Source: Adiantum capillus-veneris (Eukaryota; Streptophyta; Polypodiopsida; Polypodiales; Pteridaceae). From it: DNA of 64,000 bases. Made by a program: the position numbers and the translations under genes. Shown one piece after another: positions 1-11,924 of this stretch (position 1 is the stretch's first letter; each line of letters starts with the position of its first letter). Below the pieces are notes generated by a model that had not been told where the DNA came from, searched no databases, and saw only the letters and a list, made by a program, of their open reading frames with translations. Location: positions 119,482,543 through 119,546,542 of the forward strand of contig CM043960.1 of NCBI GenBank assembly GCA_014529385.2, read 5' to 3'.

Positions 1-33
1 GCAATCAAAATTCAGCATGCATAAGAACAACAG

Positions 34-700
34 GTGGTAGCCTTTGCTCAGCAACCCCGGAAGAACCAGATGGCAGCAACACAATCACTAGATAAAGAAC
101 CAAAAGGATGGGTGCCACTAAAGAACAACATGATACCCATGGCGAACAACCAGGGAACTGCCAACCATATTCACTCTAAACATAAAACAACACAGACCGC
201 AGTGAAAAGATCAAGGTTATCAACACGCGAAAAACAAGTATGGGTGCGGAAGGATAGAGGTAACATGGCAGACAAACCACAATACAACAGAAGAAGCCAA
301 CAGAAGCACACAGTTCAACCAAAAAACAAGGGAATAAAAAAGATATGGATCCCAAAGAGAATGCTCAGTAACAACTTACATGGGCCTCGCATTTGGATCC
401 CAAAACCAAAGCAACAGGAACTCCCTTCAGTACAAGCACCATCGGCATGCAGACACACATTACATATGAAACCGACAAATCGATCTATGTGGATGGCGAT
501 CAGCAGCACAACAATGACGACAACGAACGTGGCAATAAACCTCCAAAACCTACCAAAAAAAGCTACAAATGGAAAGCAAAAGAGAAAAAGACTATGGCCA
601 ATTTTGCCACGACAATTCTCTCCAAGGAGACAACCATGGCCATATCGATAGTAGTGGCAAACCAAGCGACTTTGCAAGAAAGACGATCAAACAGAGAGCT
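34..700 (+). mobile_element. possible Copia-type gag-pol linker remnant
   Basis: The + strand reads as a basic, Gln/Asn/Lys-rich peptide with four spaced copies of a Trp-[Val/Ile]-[Pro/Arg]-Lys type motif (GWVPLK, VWVRKD, IWIPKR, IWIPKP). Repeated motifs of this kind are known from the linker after the zinc knuckle in some plant Copia polyproteins. No LTR, primer site, protease or reverse transcriptase is seen around it. If real, it is an old, incomplete fossil. It could equally be a low-complexity reading frame without meaning. Confidence 0.3.
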
Positions 701-799
701 GTAGAGTTACAAATTTTACTTGCAAAGAAAATGGGCCAACCAACTCAACAACAAACAGGAAACCTCGACGCCGAATGCCAATAAGCATTTTGCTTATTC

Positions 800-2574
800 C
801 CTCCTCTTGCGCAGGATTGATTTTTCCATGCATTGACTGAGTATGCATCAAATAGGGCCACATTACACGGCCAAGCATTAGCACAATTTTTAACCCATGC
901 ACTGCACATACTCCGAGGCGATACCTTGTCGTCCGGGAGGACTCGGGCTAGGAGGGGGGGAGGCATTCTCAAATGCGGACCCAATGGTAAAAAGAGCAAA
1001 AAAGGGCATGTTTTTCAACTATTTTAGAGGGTTGTCATTTGATTGCAAAATGTTTTGGACTAAACTAAGTATAGATGCCCTTATACAGCATGAATCTACA
1101 AGTATATGGGGCCAAACGCCAAATCAAGCCCCTAGGTGTGTGACGTATATATGTAAAAATAGCCATTTTCAGGAAAAATATTGGTAAAACGGAGAAATCC
1201 GGTCATAAAAAATGCATATGAGTGTATATAGTGTTTTGCGATGATGTTTTTGAGTTATTATGATTTTTGGGAATTTTTTGGGTTTAATTTGCTATTTTCT
1301 TTTTAATTTTACTAATTATCGGCAAAAAAACTTCAAAAATACAAAAAGCAGGTGAAAGACGATCGTAATGAAAAACAAAAAATATGCGGATAATCAGTGA
1401 CGATAGGAAAACCTATGGTACAATGGGGGTGCAATTATGTGAATGGAGAAAAAAGCGTGTTTTGGCCAGATTTTGACCGAAACGTCAAATTTCTCAGAAA
1501 CAGGGCAAATGGAGTCCAAATCAAGAATTTTTCGAGCCTAAACCGCATCTCGCAAGAAGTTGGGAGCACATGTCAAATTTCATGGAAAGTGGTTCGGGGA
1601 CCCCTATTATAAGATTTTTTCACTTCATTTAAAGCTCATTTCTACTATTGCCTTCTTGAGAGAGAGCTCTTGCCACCTAGAGCGAACCGGACTTCCAGCG
1701 GCTTCTACGATGCGCACGACCACCCGACAGGCTCCAGATATGAGAGGTAGGCTCACCACCTTGAGCTTTTCACGTATGTTGATATTTTGTCGCGAAAACT
1801 AGCGTAGGGTTCACACGGGAAACGAGCAGCAGAGACCTACAGGGAGAAGTGGCCACCTAACGGCTAACCCAAAAGCAATAAGGCTTCATTGGCGGTTTAC
1901 CCTAGCATAGGAGACCACTCTTGAATGCACAAAGGCAGCAAAAAACCATTGGGAAAAACCCTAACTTCTAGAGCCCTACAAGAGGCCACCAAATGGTAAA
2001 TCGGTGGAAAGGCGCCCAAATGCTACCAAAACTCATGGGTAGGAGCATCTCAACATGCCCTACAAGTCTATATAGCCCACATGGCCATAAGGCGACCCGA
2101 AGCGGCACTGAGCTTTAGAAATGGCATAAGACACACAAAGCGTCAACTAGCTCTCACGGCCAAACCGCATGTCCGTTTGCCACCAAACTTCACGAGCGGC
2201 TTTCCTAGACCATCAACAACCAATTCCTATGGTGGTAGACCACCACAAGTCATCGACGACATGTGAACGCAACCACGGGTGCTTCAAGAGCGACAAATTG
2301 CCAAACGGAGCTCTGGTGAAGCCAAAGTCAACAAAAACCATATGGCAAGGATCCCTAAGGAACCGTGAAGCTATGGAGACTAACATCAAGAAATTTCATC
2401 GCCGAAAAGCACTCCAAGAGTCAGAAAACGGCTCAGAGGCTCTGAAAGCCAAACAGGGAGTTTCTGGGGAGTTTCTATCTATCTATTTGACTTTTTTGTT
2501 GAAATAGGGCTTTAAAGGGACTCAAGGGGGCTCAGGGCATGTGTCAGTAGCACTTCTCTTATAAATTTCATCAG
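800..2574. other. no gene recognised; AT-rich intergenic or old repeat
   Basis: Nothing here reads as a known protein on either strand. Short open frames have no recognisable domain. A TATA-like TCTATATAG lies near 2069-2077 with no gene assigned to it. The 5' LTR and primer site expected for the downstream LTR element A are not found here, so that element's 5' end seems lost or too diverged to see. Confidence 0.5.
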
Positions 2575-3455
2575 GAGACATCCTACACGTAGGATGTCTC
2601 AAGGCCATATCTGGGAACCAAACTCAACATCTCATCTCATGCACAGTTTCTACATAGCCTGTACATGCTAGCCACCAAGTTTCATCACATTTGGACAAAA
2701 GTTGACCTCATATGCATCAGAAAACGGAAAGTCAGAGCATAGAGGCAATAATGGGTCATAGACCTACCAAAACTAGTCCAAATCACATGAAACTTACACA
2801 ATATACTCATGAGCACATTGCCAAGCTAACTGTGGGGTCATATGTGAAAATTAATGAAATAGACATCCTACGCGTAGGATGTCTAAATGACATATTTAAC
2901 CTCCATCTGGTATTCTTGAGTTCCAGATGTCTTTATAACACCTTCACAAGCTCATGTATCAAATATCACGCCATTCCCATCACATTTGGCCCCCAAAACC
3001 TCCAAGATGCACTTTTTGAGCCTAAAAACACTACACATGCTCTTAACAACACCAATGCTTATCCAAATCAAAATCTAAGAGCAGGGCCATGTTCCACATG
3101 CTAAGGGCTACCCATAGAACCAATTTCAAGTCATTCTGATAAAATAGACATCCTACGCGTAGGATGTCTCCAGTGTCATTTTGACCTACTGTTCAAGACT
3201 TGACTTCATGAGAACCATTTACATGGTGCAAGAAGCCTGTATATCAAATTTCAACCCAATTGAATATCATTTGCCACCTGTTTAGGACATCCTACCCAAT
3301 TTGTGAGCCTGAAGACTAAATCTGCCCAAAATTGCACTTTTTGATGCCCAAACCCAATTCCAATTACATAGCCATGTTGCACAAGTCAAGGGCCACAAGC
3401 CTGCCAAGTTTCACCAAAAACAGAGAAGGTAGACATCCTACTCGTAGGATGTCTA
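2575..3455. repeat. leader palindrome array, type 1, 285-bp period
   Basis: Four near-perfect palindromes of 24-26 bp lie at 2575-2600, 2860-2885, 3146-3169 and 3430-3455. Each is the half-site GACATCCTACG followed directly by its reverse complement, usually extended by matching A/T or GA/TC flanks. Their centres are 2587.5, 2872.5, 3157.5 and 3442.5, exactly 285 bp apart each time, although the sequence between them is well diverged. A lone half-site at 3286-3295 (running on into CCAATTTGTG) lies between the third and fourth. Flanking text such as TTTCAAGTCATTCTGA recurs in the element D leader. The array lies upstream of the gag-like start at 3623. Confidence 0.95.
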
Positions 3456-5144
3456 CATGATAAGTTTTTAGCCAGAAAGCTACTGTGAGCAAATGCAAAG
3501 CTTCCCTAATTCCTTTTTAGTTTTTATTTCAATTTTCAAGTCATTTGGGTAGTCATAACTCAGTTTGTCACAGCTAATATGTAAAAAATGCTAACTTTGG
3601 ACTACTGAGTGCAACAGGATCCATGGCAGCCGCAAAATCACCTGCAAAGAAGAAGAGGATGACTATAAAGGACTACTTGGAAGAAGTGGAGCCTTTTGTG
3701 ATCCCAGAGGGAACCCTGAAGCCCACAAGCACATGGATTCAAGATGATCTGCTAGAGACCAATGATCTGAGAATCTACCAAGGAGTATTCAAAGCTCCAG
3801 AGGGAAATGCAGTGGAGCTACCCATGATACCTTGAGAGCTCAATGAATTTTTCAGGAGCAAGATGGGGGATTACTTGGAGAATCTGGATCTCCACAACTA
3901 CTTTGAAGCCTTGCCAGCAGGGATTGATATTAAAAGAGTGTGGGAATTTGTCACATACTTCCACATGTGTACAAAGTGGCCACAGAAATACAGGATGCCA
4001 CCTGGATCCATTGCCACCACTTTCACTTGGGCAATGCAGAAGAGCAAACCAAAAGAGATAAATTATGTTGCTTACATCCACGACAATCTTGTGAAGATGG
4101 GGACCAAAAATCCCACCTATATTGTACCTAGTGAGCTGATAACAAAATTTATCTATGGAGCACTACATGCCAAGGGAAACTGGCCTCTACCTCCCTCACA
4201 AAATGATTGGCTAAAGCTAAAGGAAGACAAGGAAGAAGAACCTCCCAAGTCACCCAGGGTATCCACACGGTTGAAGCGCCGGTTAGAGACCATGCTAGAA
4301 GAGGGTCAAAGAAGGGAAAGAAAGAAAATATGCAGGTGCCAATCAAGGAAACCAAGTCACAGGAAGCAGCGTGGCTAGAAAGACTAATGGAAAGTTTCAA
4401 AGCCGAGAGAGCACTCAAAGGGGATCTGAATGAGTTGTGGAAGCCATCCCTTGAAGCTATGTCTGGATCCTCTCGAAGGGTTCACCGGGATCGGTTCGAA
4501 GATTATATCAAAAACTTTGAGATCTTAGATGCTACGACGGAGAATATCCCGAATATCCCTTTTACAAAAGAAGAGGTGGACGAAGTGAGATGGCAATTGC
4601 TAAAAGAGCAGGCCAAGAAAGAGAGAGAAAAACCAAGGCGGATCGAGATTTCAAGAAGAAGCCATCAACTCCACCGTCAAGCCGGGAATCCAGCCCACCA
4701 CCATCACCACCTCCTCTTAGCCCTCCACAAACCCAACAAAAAGAGGAGCTGAACAGAACTGATGAACAAAAATATTCCAAGCAAGAGAAGAACAAAGAGG
4801 AAGAGTAGAAGGCAGAAGCTGAGCCAAAAGATGAGGAGCTAGATCCAGAAGAAAGAAACTTTAGAATATATCTTGATCTACTAGCTGCTGGGTACTCTCG
4901 AGAAGAAGAAGCTATTGTAGCTTTTGAGTTGGCAAGCACAAGACCCAAGGAACATATGCAGATCCTTCGGTTAGTGGATCTGAAGGAGATAGCCACAGAT
5001 ATAGTGGATCTACAGCCACCAACCAATGATTGGGATGTAGTAATGCAAAATCTAACCAGGCTCAGAGAAAGATCAATGGACACTGAGAGTGAGATTGATA
5101 ATCTCAAAACAAATGAAGTTCATATCAAAGCTGAAGTGGACTCA

Positions 5145-5228
5145 CTGCAAAAACAGGGCCAAGAGAATATAGAGAAACAAACAAAGCTGCAAAAACAGGG
5201 TCAAGAGAATATAGAGAAACAAACAAAG
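5145..5228 (+). repeat. 42-bp in-frame tandem duplication in coiled coil
   Basis: A 42-bp unit beginning CTGCAAAAACAGGG occurs twice (starts 5145 and 5187) with one or two differences, followed by the start of a third copy at 5229. It encodes a 14-residue unit (KQGQENIEKQTKLQ), exactly four heptad turns of register, so it lengthens the predicted coiled coil without breaking phase. Confidence 0.9.
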
Positions 5229-5858
5229 CTGCAAGCCAATCTGGACGCGGCATTACAAAGATGCCAAGAGATGGAACGACAGAATCAGGCAGCAGAACAC
5301 AAGCTTCAAAGAGCAGAGGAGGAATACAAGAAAATCATCAAGTCGCTGACAGATGCGGAGAGAGAGAGGGACAATCTGACACTACAACTTGCTGATGAGT
5401 CCAAAGAGGTCAAAACCTTGAGGAATGCCAAGGAAAAGGCCGAGATAGAACATGAGGCAAGCCAGGATGAGGTGATAGAGCTAAAAGATCAGATGAAAGT
5501 GAAAGATCAGACCATCCAAAGGGTAAGGGCATCTCCGGCCAGAGTTAGAGTTGCTAGCTCGACTGATACAACTTCAGAGAATGATCTTATGAAGAACAAA
5601 TGAAAGAACTCCAAAAGGAGTTGACACTAGAAAAGAGGCAAAGACTGCTGCTGGCCGAGGGCTCTCTTGTAATGCAAAACCACCTGGAAGAAGAGAACAA
5701 GGCCATGAAAACTGAGCTAGAAGCCGTGAAAAAGAAGATGGACTTGGAATTTAAGAGATGGAAAACAGAAAACGAAGACATCAAGAGGAATCTCGAGGAG
5801 GCGGAAAAAATCAATGCAGATGTGAACGACCTCCTAATGAACATGGGAGATCAAGCGG

Positions 5859-6158
5859 AAGAGGCAAAGAAAGCATTTCAGAAGTAGATAGATGAGTTGA
5901 AAGGCCAATAGCATACAGAAGAGCAACATTTGAGCATCGGGCTAGCAGCAATGGAAGGAATTGACATAGAAAATGTGTCAGATCCAGTGGACACCACCAT
6001 GCAAGAGGAAGAGGAAAAGAAAGCATTTTAGAAGCAAATAGATGAGCTGAAAGGCCAACAGCAGACAGAAGAGCAACATTTGAGCATCGGGCCAGCAGAA
6101 ATGGAAGGAATTGACATAGAAAATGTGTCAGATCCAGTGGACACCACCATGCAAGAGG
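5859..6158 (+). repeat. 150-bp tandem duplication in element A
   Basis: Two adjacent 150-bp units (starts 5859 and 6009) share most of their bases, for example GATGAG at 5891 and 6041, then AACATTTGAGCATCGGGC in both. The unit length is a multiple of three, so the copies keep phase. It lies at the end of the coiled-coil region and shows a second local expansion within the same element. Confidence 0.9.
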
Positions 6159-7091
6159 ACATCCTTGTGGGGCCATCACAAGAACCCCAGGATCTGACAC
6201 AAGAAGAAGAATAAAAGCTACAGAAGGCAATAGAAGCGGCAATAAAAGACACAGCCAAAGAAGCATTGGAGTGGGAGTAGAGAGTGTTTAAATCTATGAC
6301 CATTCAAAAGATAGATGCCAATATCATTCGGCGTGAATGGCTACAACCTTCTATCCCATATCCTCTTCTAAAGTATGAAGCTACTACAATCAACAAATGG
6401 ATAAAAGAGGAGCCAATAGTGCCATTATACAAAGCAGATATCTCCAAACCAGAAGGAGTTAAGCTGATCGTGGACTCTCAGCCCAAGTGGAGAAAGGCAT
6501 GGCTCACCAAATATCCGCAATATTTAATTCATCTGGTAGAGGCGTCTAAAAGAATCAGAGACAACCTCAACTTTTTCCCTCTACCAAGGATGCGGACATG
6601 GAAAGCACAAGAACTGTTGCAGAGAAGCCAACCCACTTGGCTCAATTACCCAAAGCTGCCAGGCTTGAAGGCAGGCAAGAGAATGAGTGAGCAATACATG
6701 GTGAAAACCCTAACCTATCTTGCATCATGCTTAGAAAAATCTGTAAAACCCTTCTAGAGGTTTTCAAAACCTTTAAACCTGGACAGGCAACAGACAGCCT
6801 CTTCTTCTTCCAAGACACATACAGATGTGCATATGATCTGTCTGCTCAACCTTCTCACGAGGTAATACATGCACTTTATCAGAGAATTATATTTTTGCCT
6901 TCTTATCACCTCCAGGCCTTTGAAGAAGCCTTCTACACCTGCTTCTTCACCATCAACACAGAGATATTCGGCCCGACATTACTGGCTCAGCATGTGCGAT
7001 ATGAGTCCGTTCTAAATATGCACGAAAACCTCCATTAAAGAAGCAGCTCTACTGCCATGTCGGGGATGACATGAACTAGGAGGGGGGGAGT

Positions 7092-8014
7092 GTTAGCAGC
7101 TGGACACACCCAACGGAGAATGATTGCTCGACACGATATTATTTTTTGTAATTATTCTTTAATTGAGAAAAACCATCATTTCACCTTTGTAAATAGTGGG
7201 GCTTGCAAAAGCTTCTGGATTGTATCCCATTTTTGACATTCAGATTGAGTGAATGGTTAAATTGGAACCTTAGGGTTTGAGATTGTAAGGTATTTATACC
7301 ACTTTTGACCTTAATGAGAAAAACCTTTGTCATTTTTTAAAAAGTTATGTCTGTGTGAGTGAGCGTACTCTGTGTACGAGAGAGAGTGAGAGTTTTATCT
7401 TGACGCTACGCATGCACTGGTGGTCAGAATCGAGTGCGGAGAAGTGCAGCGTGTTGCCCCCGACGAGAGCTACGCGCCAACACCTACATTGTGGGTGTAC
7501 GATCTGGCTTTGCGAACTCGACCCACGAGCTATATCTGGTGATTCGGTGAGCATACGTTGTCTGTTTTCGCATTTCAGCATATCCACGCGTTCACATCAA
7601 GTAGAGCTACACATTAGGCACTTTAGTTTTTGGAAACGATGACCTGCAAATTTCGACCAGACATCCTATGTGATTTTGCACCAGGTGTTTAGGGTTGGGA
7701 TTTTGGTTCATGGACCTTACGGAGAGCGACCTGTTGGTGTTAATAGGGTTTCCTTCAAGTTCTATGGAGTTTCGAGAATGTTTGATGGGTATTTGGCTCT
7801 TGAAAGCGTTGTAGGAAATCTCCTCTTATGCACTCCTGAAGGCTATAGCTTAGACATTGGGTAGAGACCTCTGTAGGAAGTAGTCGAGAGTCGGTCGAGT
7901 GTAGATTGACACCCTATGCTTGCTTCCACGCGGGTCGAGCTTCGTCCTTAGCTGACAAATCTTATTAGGTCATTTCTCGCTGTGCTGACGCCCGTCGCAG
8001 CATATCCGCCAACA
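7092..8014 (+). repeat. 3' LTR of element A (923 bp)
   Basis: It starts TGTTAGCAGC directly after a purine tract (AGGAGGGGGGGAG) and ends CCAACA at 8014. A TATA-like TATTTATACC lies at 7291-7300. Landmarks line up with the 5' LTR of element D at 40110-41032: GAGCTAT (offsets 435 and 424), GCTAC-CAT (512 and 501) and the TATA region, all shifted by about 11 bp. Both LTRs measure 923 bp by these ends. A half-site of the leader palindrome lies inside at 7659-7670. Confidence 0.7.
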
Positions 8015-10375
8015 CTTGGTCTCATCCAATTGGTTGAGCACTATGGGATTTGTCGGTTTTTTACTTTGACTTGTGGAGATCAACTGAAGCTTTTGTCCCT
8101 GATGATCTTCATAGAAGAATTTTTCTGTAGATTTTGATGGTTTCTGGGTCAATGGAAAACTTCCAACAACCATATGATCTTTCGCTGGTTTCTGCTTCTA
8201 ACTAGTGTAGCATTTTCTGGTACTAGAGCTAAGCTTGATGAATTTGGAGCTCCCCCCTTCCTAGGGTGATCACTATAGCCTGCTTCATTGTGAGAGCTCA
8301 AAATTGTTTGGCTTTGGTTGAGTCTCACCTTTTGGGATTGTGAAGGTACACTTTGGGTAGCACTGTTGATGTTTGGCATCTGTATGTATCTCCTTGAAAC
8401 ATGACAAATTATTCCCCAAGTCAAGCTATAGATAGCATTATCTTTGCCCTGATATTGTCTATCCCATGGGTCTCCTATGATATGAGCTTATGTTGTTTCA
8501 GGACACAAGGCATCATAGATGCTAGACTCTCGTCTATATCTACGACTATTTTGGTCAAAGTATATGCTCGTTTGGTCACAACATTGAAGCTTGATTTCCA
8601 ATGGAGGAGAATTTGGCTCTGAACAAATTTCTGGGTTCACTCGCGTAATATCCTTCAGCTCTAGAGAGGATGGGCTATAATATATTATTTCCTCTGAAAT
8701 GAACCATGCTTTCTGATCTATCACTAGACGCACTTCTATGAGATGGTATGTGGGCCATTCAAACACTGGTTGATCCTTTTTGTACATTTGCCCTTTTTGG
8801 TCTACATAGTGTGCATATGAATTATGTGTACCATACAAAGCTAACATCATTCTGTTTGATGTGTCCCTTAGACTCATGAATGATTGCACACTTGTGACAG
8901 TGGATGCGGAATCATTTGCAATCCTAACAGTCTTTTCAACTTTCGGTGATATCTCAACACCTTGACTAAATTCATGCAAGAATTTATTGTTTAAAGAATC
9001 AATTTTAAGATTTTTAGGTGCTTGTGCATCTTTATGTTGACTTTGAACTTGCAGTGTTTTTATTGGTGCTTCTAATGGTAATGCAAAATCATCCAATTGC
9101 ATTAAAAGTGACGGGTTTGATGCACTTTATCGGGATTCACATTTCCAATTTTTTTTGTACCTTGCCTAGCAGTTGATATATCCCTATTGTAAGGATTTCT
9201 TGGATAATCTTCAGCAAAATGTCCACCTTTTTGTCCACAATCTGAGCAATATGACATGACCGGTGGTATTTCATTTGGCTCTGTCATGTCAAGCTCTAGC
9301 TGAGAAGTTTCTGCTTCTAAGCTTGCCAAGTTGTCGGTAGTTTCTTTTAGAACACTGAGCATCAAGTTGTAGAATGCTCCATCTTGACCTTTGTACTGTC
9401 TTTAGCTCCGTTCTCCAATTATATTTGCTTCTATTGGTTGATCTGTTGGATCTTTCATTTTTGGTTCTCGATTATAGATCTGACCACTGTAGTCCATGTA
9501 CAATGACCCTGATTGCATATGCACTAACTATATGTTTTGCTAGCTTGTGCAGATTTCTGGATAACCACTTGGGTTGACTTTCTGAACTTCTATCTGCACT
9601 TCATCTTTGAGCTTGCAATACTTGGCTCCACTGAAGTCTGTGAACATCTGGGAGTTTTTGAATTTGGCTTTACTCTGATCAATAGGATCTTGGCTCTTGT
9701 GTTGCTTTTGTTGTTCATCAAGTATCTATGGCCTTTTGAATCTGTATACAAGACTTTATCTCCATTGTAGCCATAAAGCTGTAAAATCTTCTCTGTTGCA
9801 CTTGTACCTGTGTTACCACTGCTACTGGCTTGCTCTGCTGTACTTGAACTCTCAGCTCGAGATGAGTCCATGTCGACTGGTTCTGTAAAAACTGTCTCCT
9901 AGTAGATTTTGGTATTCATTAGCAAAACATTTCTGCTCGGGTTTGATAAGACTGCTTTTGCCAAAGTACTTTTGGAATTTGATTTCTCTTAGACTCACAA
10001 GAGTTTATTAACTCTAGCTCGAAAGTGTCAGAATTGATTGCAGACTTTGAAATGATGAAAAGCTAGGCTTTGAATAACCTAACCTGCAGATTAGATTGTT
10101 ATCCGTTTTTTCCCACTTGACTTGAATTCAGAGGCTTATCAAGCTCCCAATTCTTTGTCTGCAACCTGATTCTTCAATTTGAGCTAAGTGAGTCAGCAAT
10201 TGAGATTTCCAAATTCTACCCTTGCAAGGAGCTAAAGGACTAATTTGCAACTTGAAACTGAGTTAACAGGTACCAATTTTGGATCCGATGGAACCCAAAA
10301 TTGACCAATGGCCTTGTATTATGTTGTTCTAGCACTGTATAAGCTCAAAAGTCCAAAATCTTGTTTCTGGGGCTC

Positions 10376-11924
10376 AAAAGTAAATAATCCCGATTATTTA
10401 CTTTTCTCAGTTTTTACACTTTTTAGGCTTGTTTTGCCAAGTACTTACCTTGTTGCGATTATTTACTTTTGGTGATTTTTGGTCATCTGAGCATGTACAC
10501 TTGTTTAACACATCAAGATAAGCCTATGAGTCAAGTTTCATTGAATTTGAACAAGATTTACCAAGTCACACTCAAGTTCTCGACATTCAATATAGATTTC
10601 AGTTTTTATCAAGGTTTTGGTCTGTTTTGTGATCCAAACTTCAAGAGCCTTCACAAAAGATGTTTGCAATCATGCATAGAGTCTCTAGTATCAACCTTGA
10701 TTAGTTTGAGCCAAAAGTTCATAATTGCGATTATTAACTTTTGACCTAAAATAACAACTTTTTTCAACTTTTTCAGAGGAGAGTCTTTTTATGATCTATT
10801 TTGAGCCTATGAATCAAGTTAAAACTTAATTTGAACAAGATTCATCAAGTCAAACTCAATTTCTCAGTACAGATTTCGGTTTTAGCCTGTTTTGTGATCC
10901 AAATCTTTTGTGCCTTTACAAAAGTTGTTTGTACACGTGCTTAGAGTCTATGGTATCAATCTTGATCAGTTTTGAGCCAAAAGTTAATAATCATAATTAT
11001 TAACTTTTGACCTAAAATGAACAATTTTGTCAACTTTTTCCCTAATCGGTCTTTTTATAATCTCTTTTGAGTCTCTGAGTCAAGTTAAAGCTTAATTTGG
11101 ACAAGATTCATCAAGTTTATCAAATGTTTCATGTCCGCAGACTTTGATTTCAAGAATTTGGCTTATGTCTCACTTTTGTGATCCAAATTTCACCAAAATT
11201 GATTTGTGAGGTCTACTTGCTATGCTTGGCCTTGTGGTATGCCCAAATATGCAAGATTGTCAATTTTTGGAGCAGATGTAAATAATCACGATTATTTACT
11301 TCTGCTAAATTTTTGCAAGTTTGTGTTCCAATCTTGACACAAATCTGTTAAGCACCTTAAGTTAAGGTCCCTAGCCAATTTTCATCAAGTTGAACAATTT
11401 TTGGTCAAATGGTCATCAGTTTTCCGTCCGGAGACTGACTTTGCAAAATTGGTCACAATTTTCAATCGAATGATCCAAATCTTACCAAATTTGATTTGTG
11501 GGCTTATTACAACATGGTAAAACTAGTGGTATGCTGACTTGGTCAAAAAAATTGAAAAATAGGGCAGATGTAAATAATCGTGATTATTTACAACTAACAA
11601 ATTTTTTCATCTTTTTGATCAATTGAGCATGTACACATGTTTATCACATCAATATAAGCCTATGTATCAAGTTTTATCAAGTTTGGACAAATTTTTTTCC
11701 AATTCCCACTCAAGATTCAAAAAGTCAGTACACATGTAATGAGTCAATGGTATGAACCTCGGTCAAATCTGAGCTGAAAGTTAATAATCACGATTATTAA
11801 CTTTTGGCCCAAAATGAACACTTTTTTGAACTTTTTCATTGGACTCTTTTCATGATCTATTTTGAGCCTATAAATCAAGTCAAAACTTAATTTGGCCTAA
11901 AATGTCAAAAAAAAGTAAATAATC
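10376..11924. repeat. leader palindrome array, type 2
   Basis: Palindromes built on GTAAATAATC or GTTAATAATC, a 2-base spacer and the reverse complement are centred at 10390.5, 10727.5, 10993.5, 11288.5, 11580.5 and 11790.5. One-sided half-sites lie at 10457-10470 and 11911-11924, and an outlier is centred near 12834. The first is a perfect 14 + 2 + 14 dyad. Intervals are mostly 266-295 bp, close to the 285 bp of the type 1 array. The third arm position is A in some copies and T in others, with the partner arm changed to match. The sequence just before the palindrome (TGAGCCAAAAG) resembles that before type 1 palindromes in element D (TGAGCAAAAAG). Confidence 0.9.

Larger units (their letters stand above)
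2575..8014 (+). mobile_element. LTR element A (fossil; Ty3-like, no pol recognised)
   Basis: Parts in order: a leader with four spaced palindromes (2575-3455); a gag-like region from about 3.6 kb; a Lys/Glu-rich coiled-coil region about 4.9-6.2 kb with internal tandem duplications; a further unassigned coding stretch about 6.3-7.0 kb; a polypurine tract (about 7078-7091); and a 923-bp 3' LTR (7092-8014). No protease, integrase or reverse transcriptase is recognisable, so it looks like a non-autonomous element that would depend on a partner. It is not whole: no 5' LTR is seen and the coding part has several breaks. Its leader and LTR match those of element D at 40.1 kb, so the two belong to one wider family. 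Confidence 0.7.

Noticed and set aside
315-677. Minus-strand frame with hydrophobic, membrane-like segments
   Set aside because: It is the complement of Lys/Asn-rich sequence on the plus strand; no family resemblance.
2575-3455. Spaced palindromes read as a CRISPR-like array
   Set aside because: The genome is eukaryotic, repeats are 285 bp apart, spacers are related to each other, and no cas genes are present. They lie in a retroelement leader.
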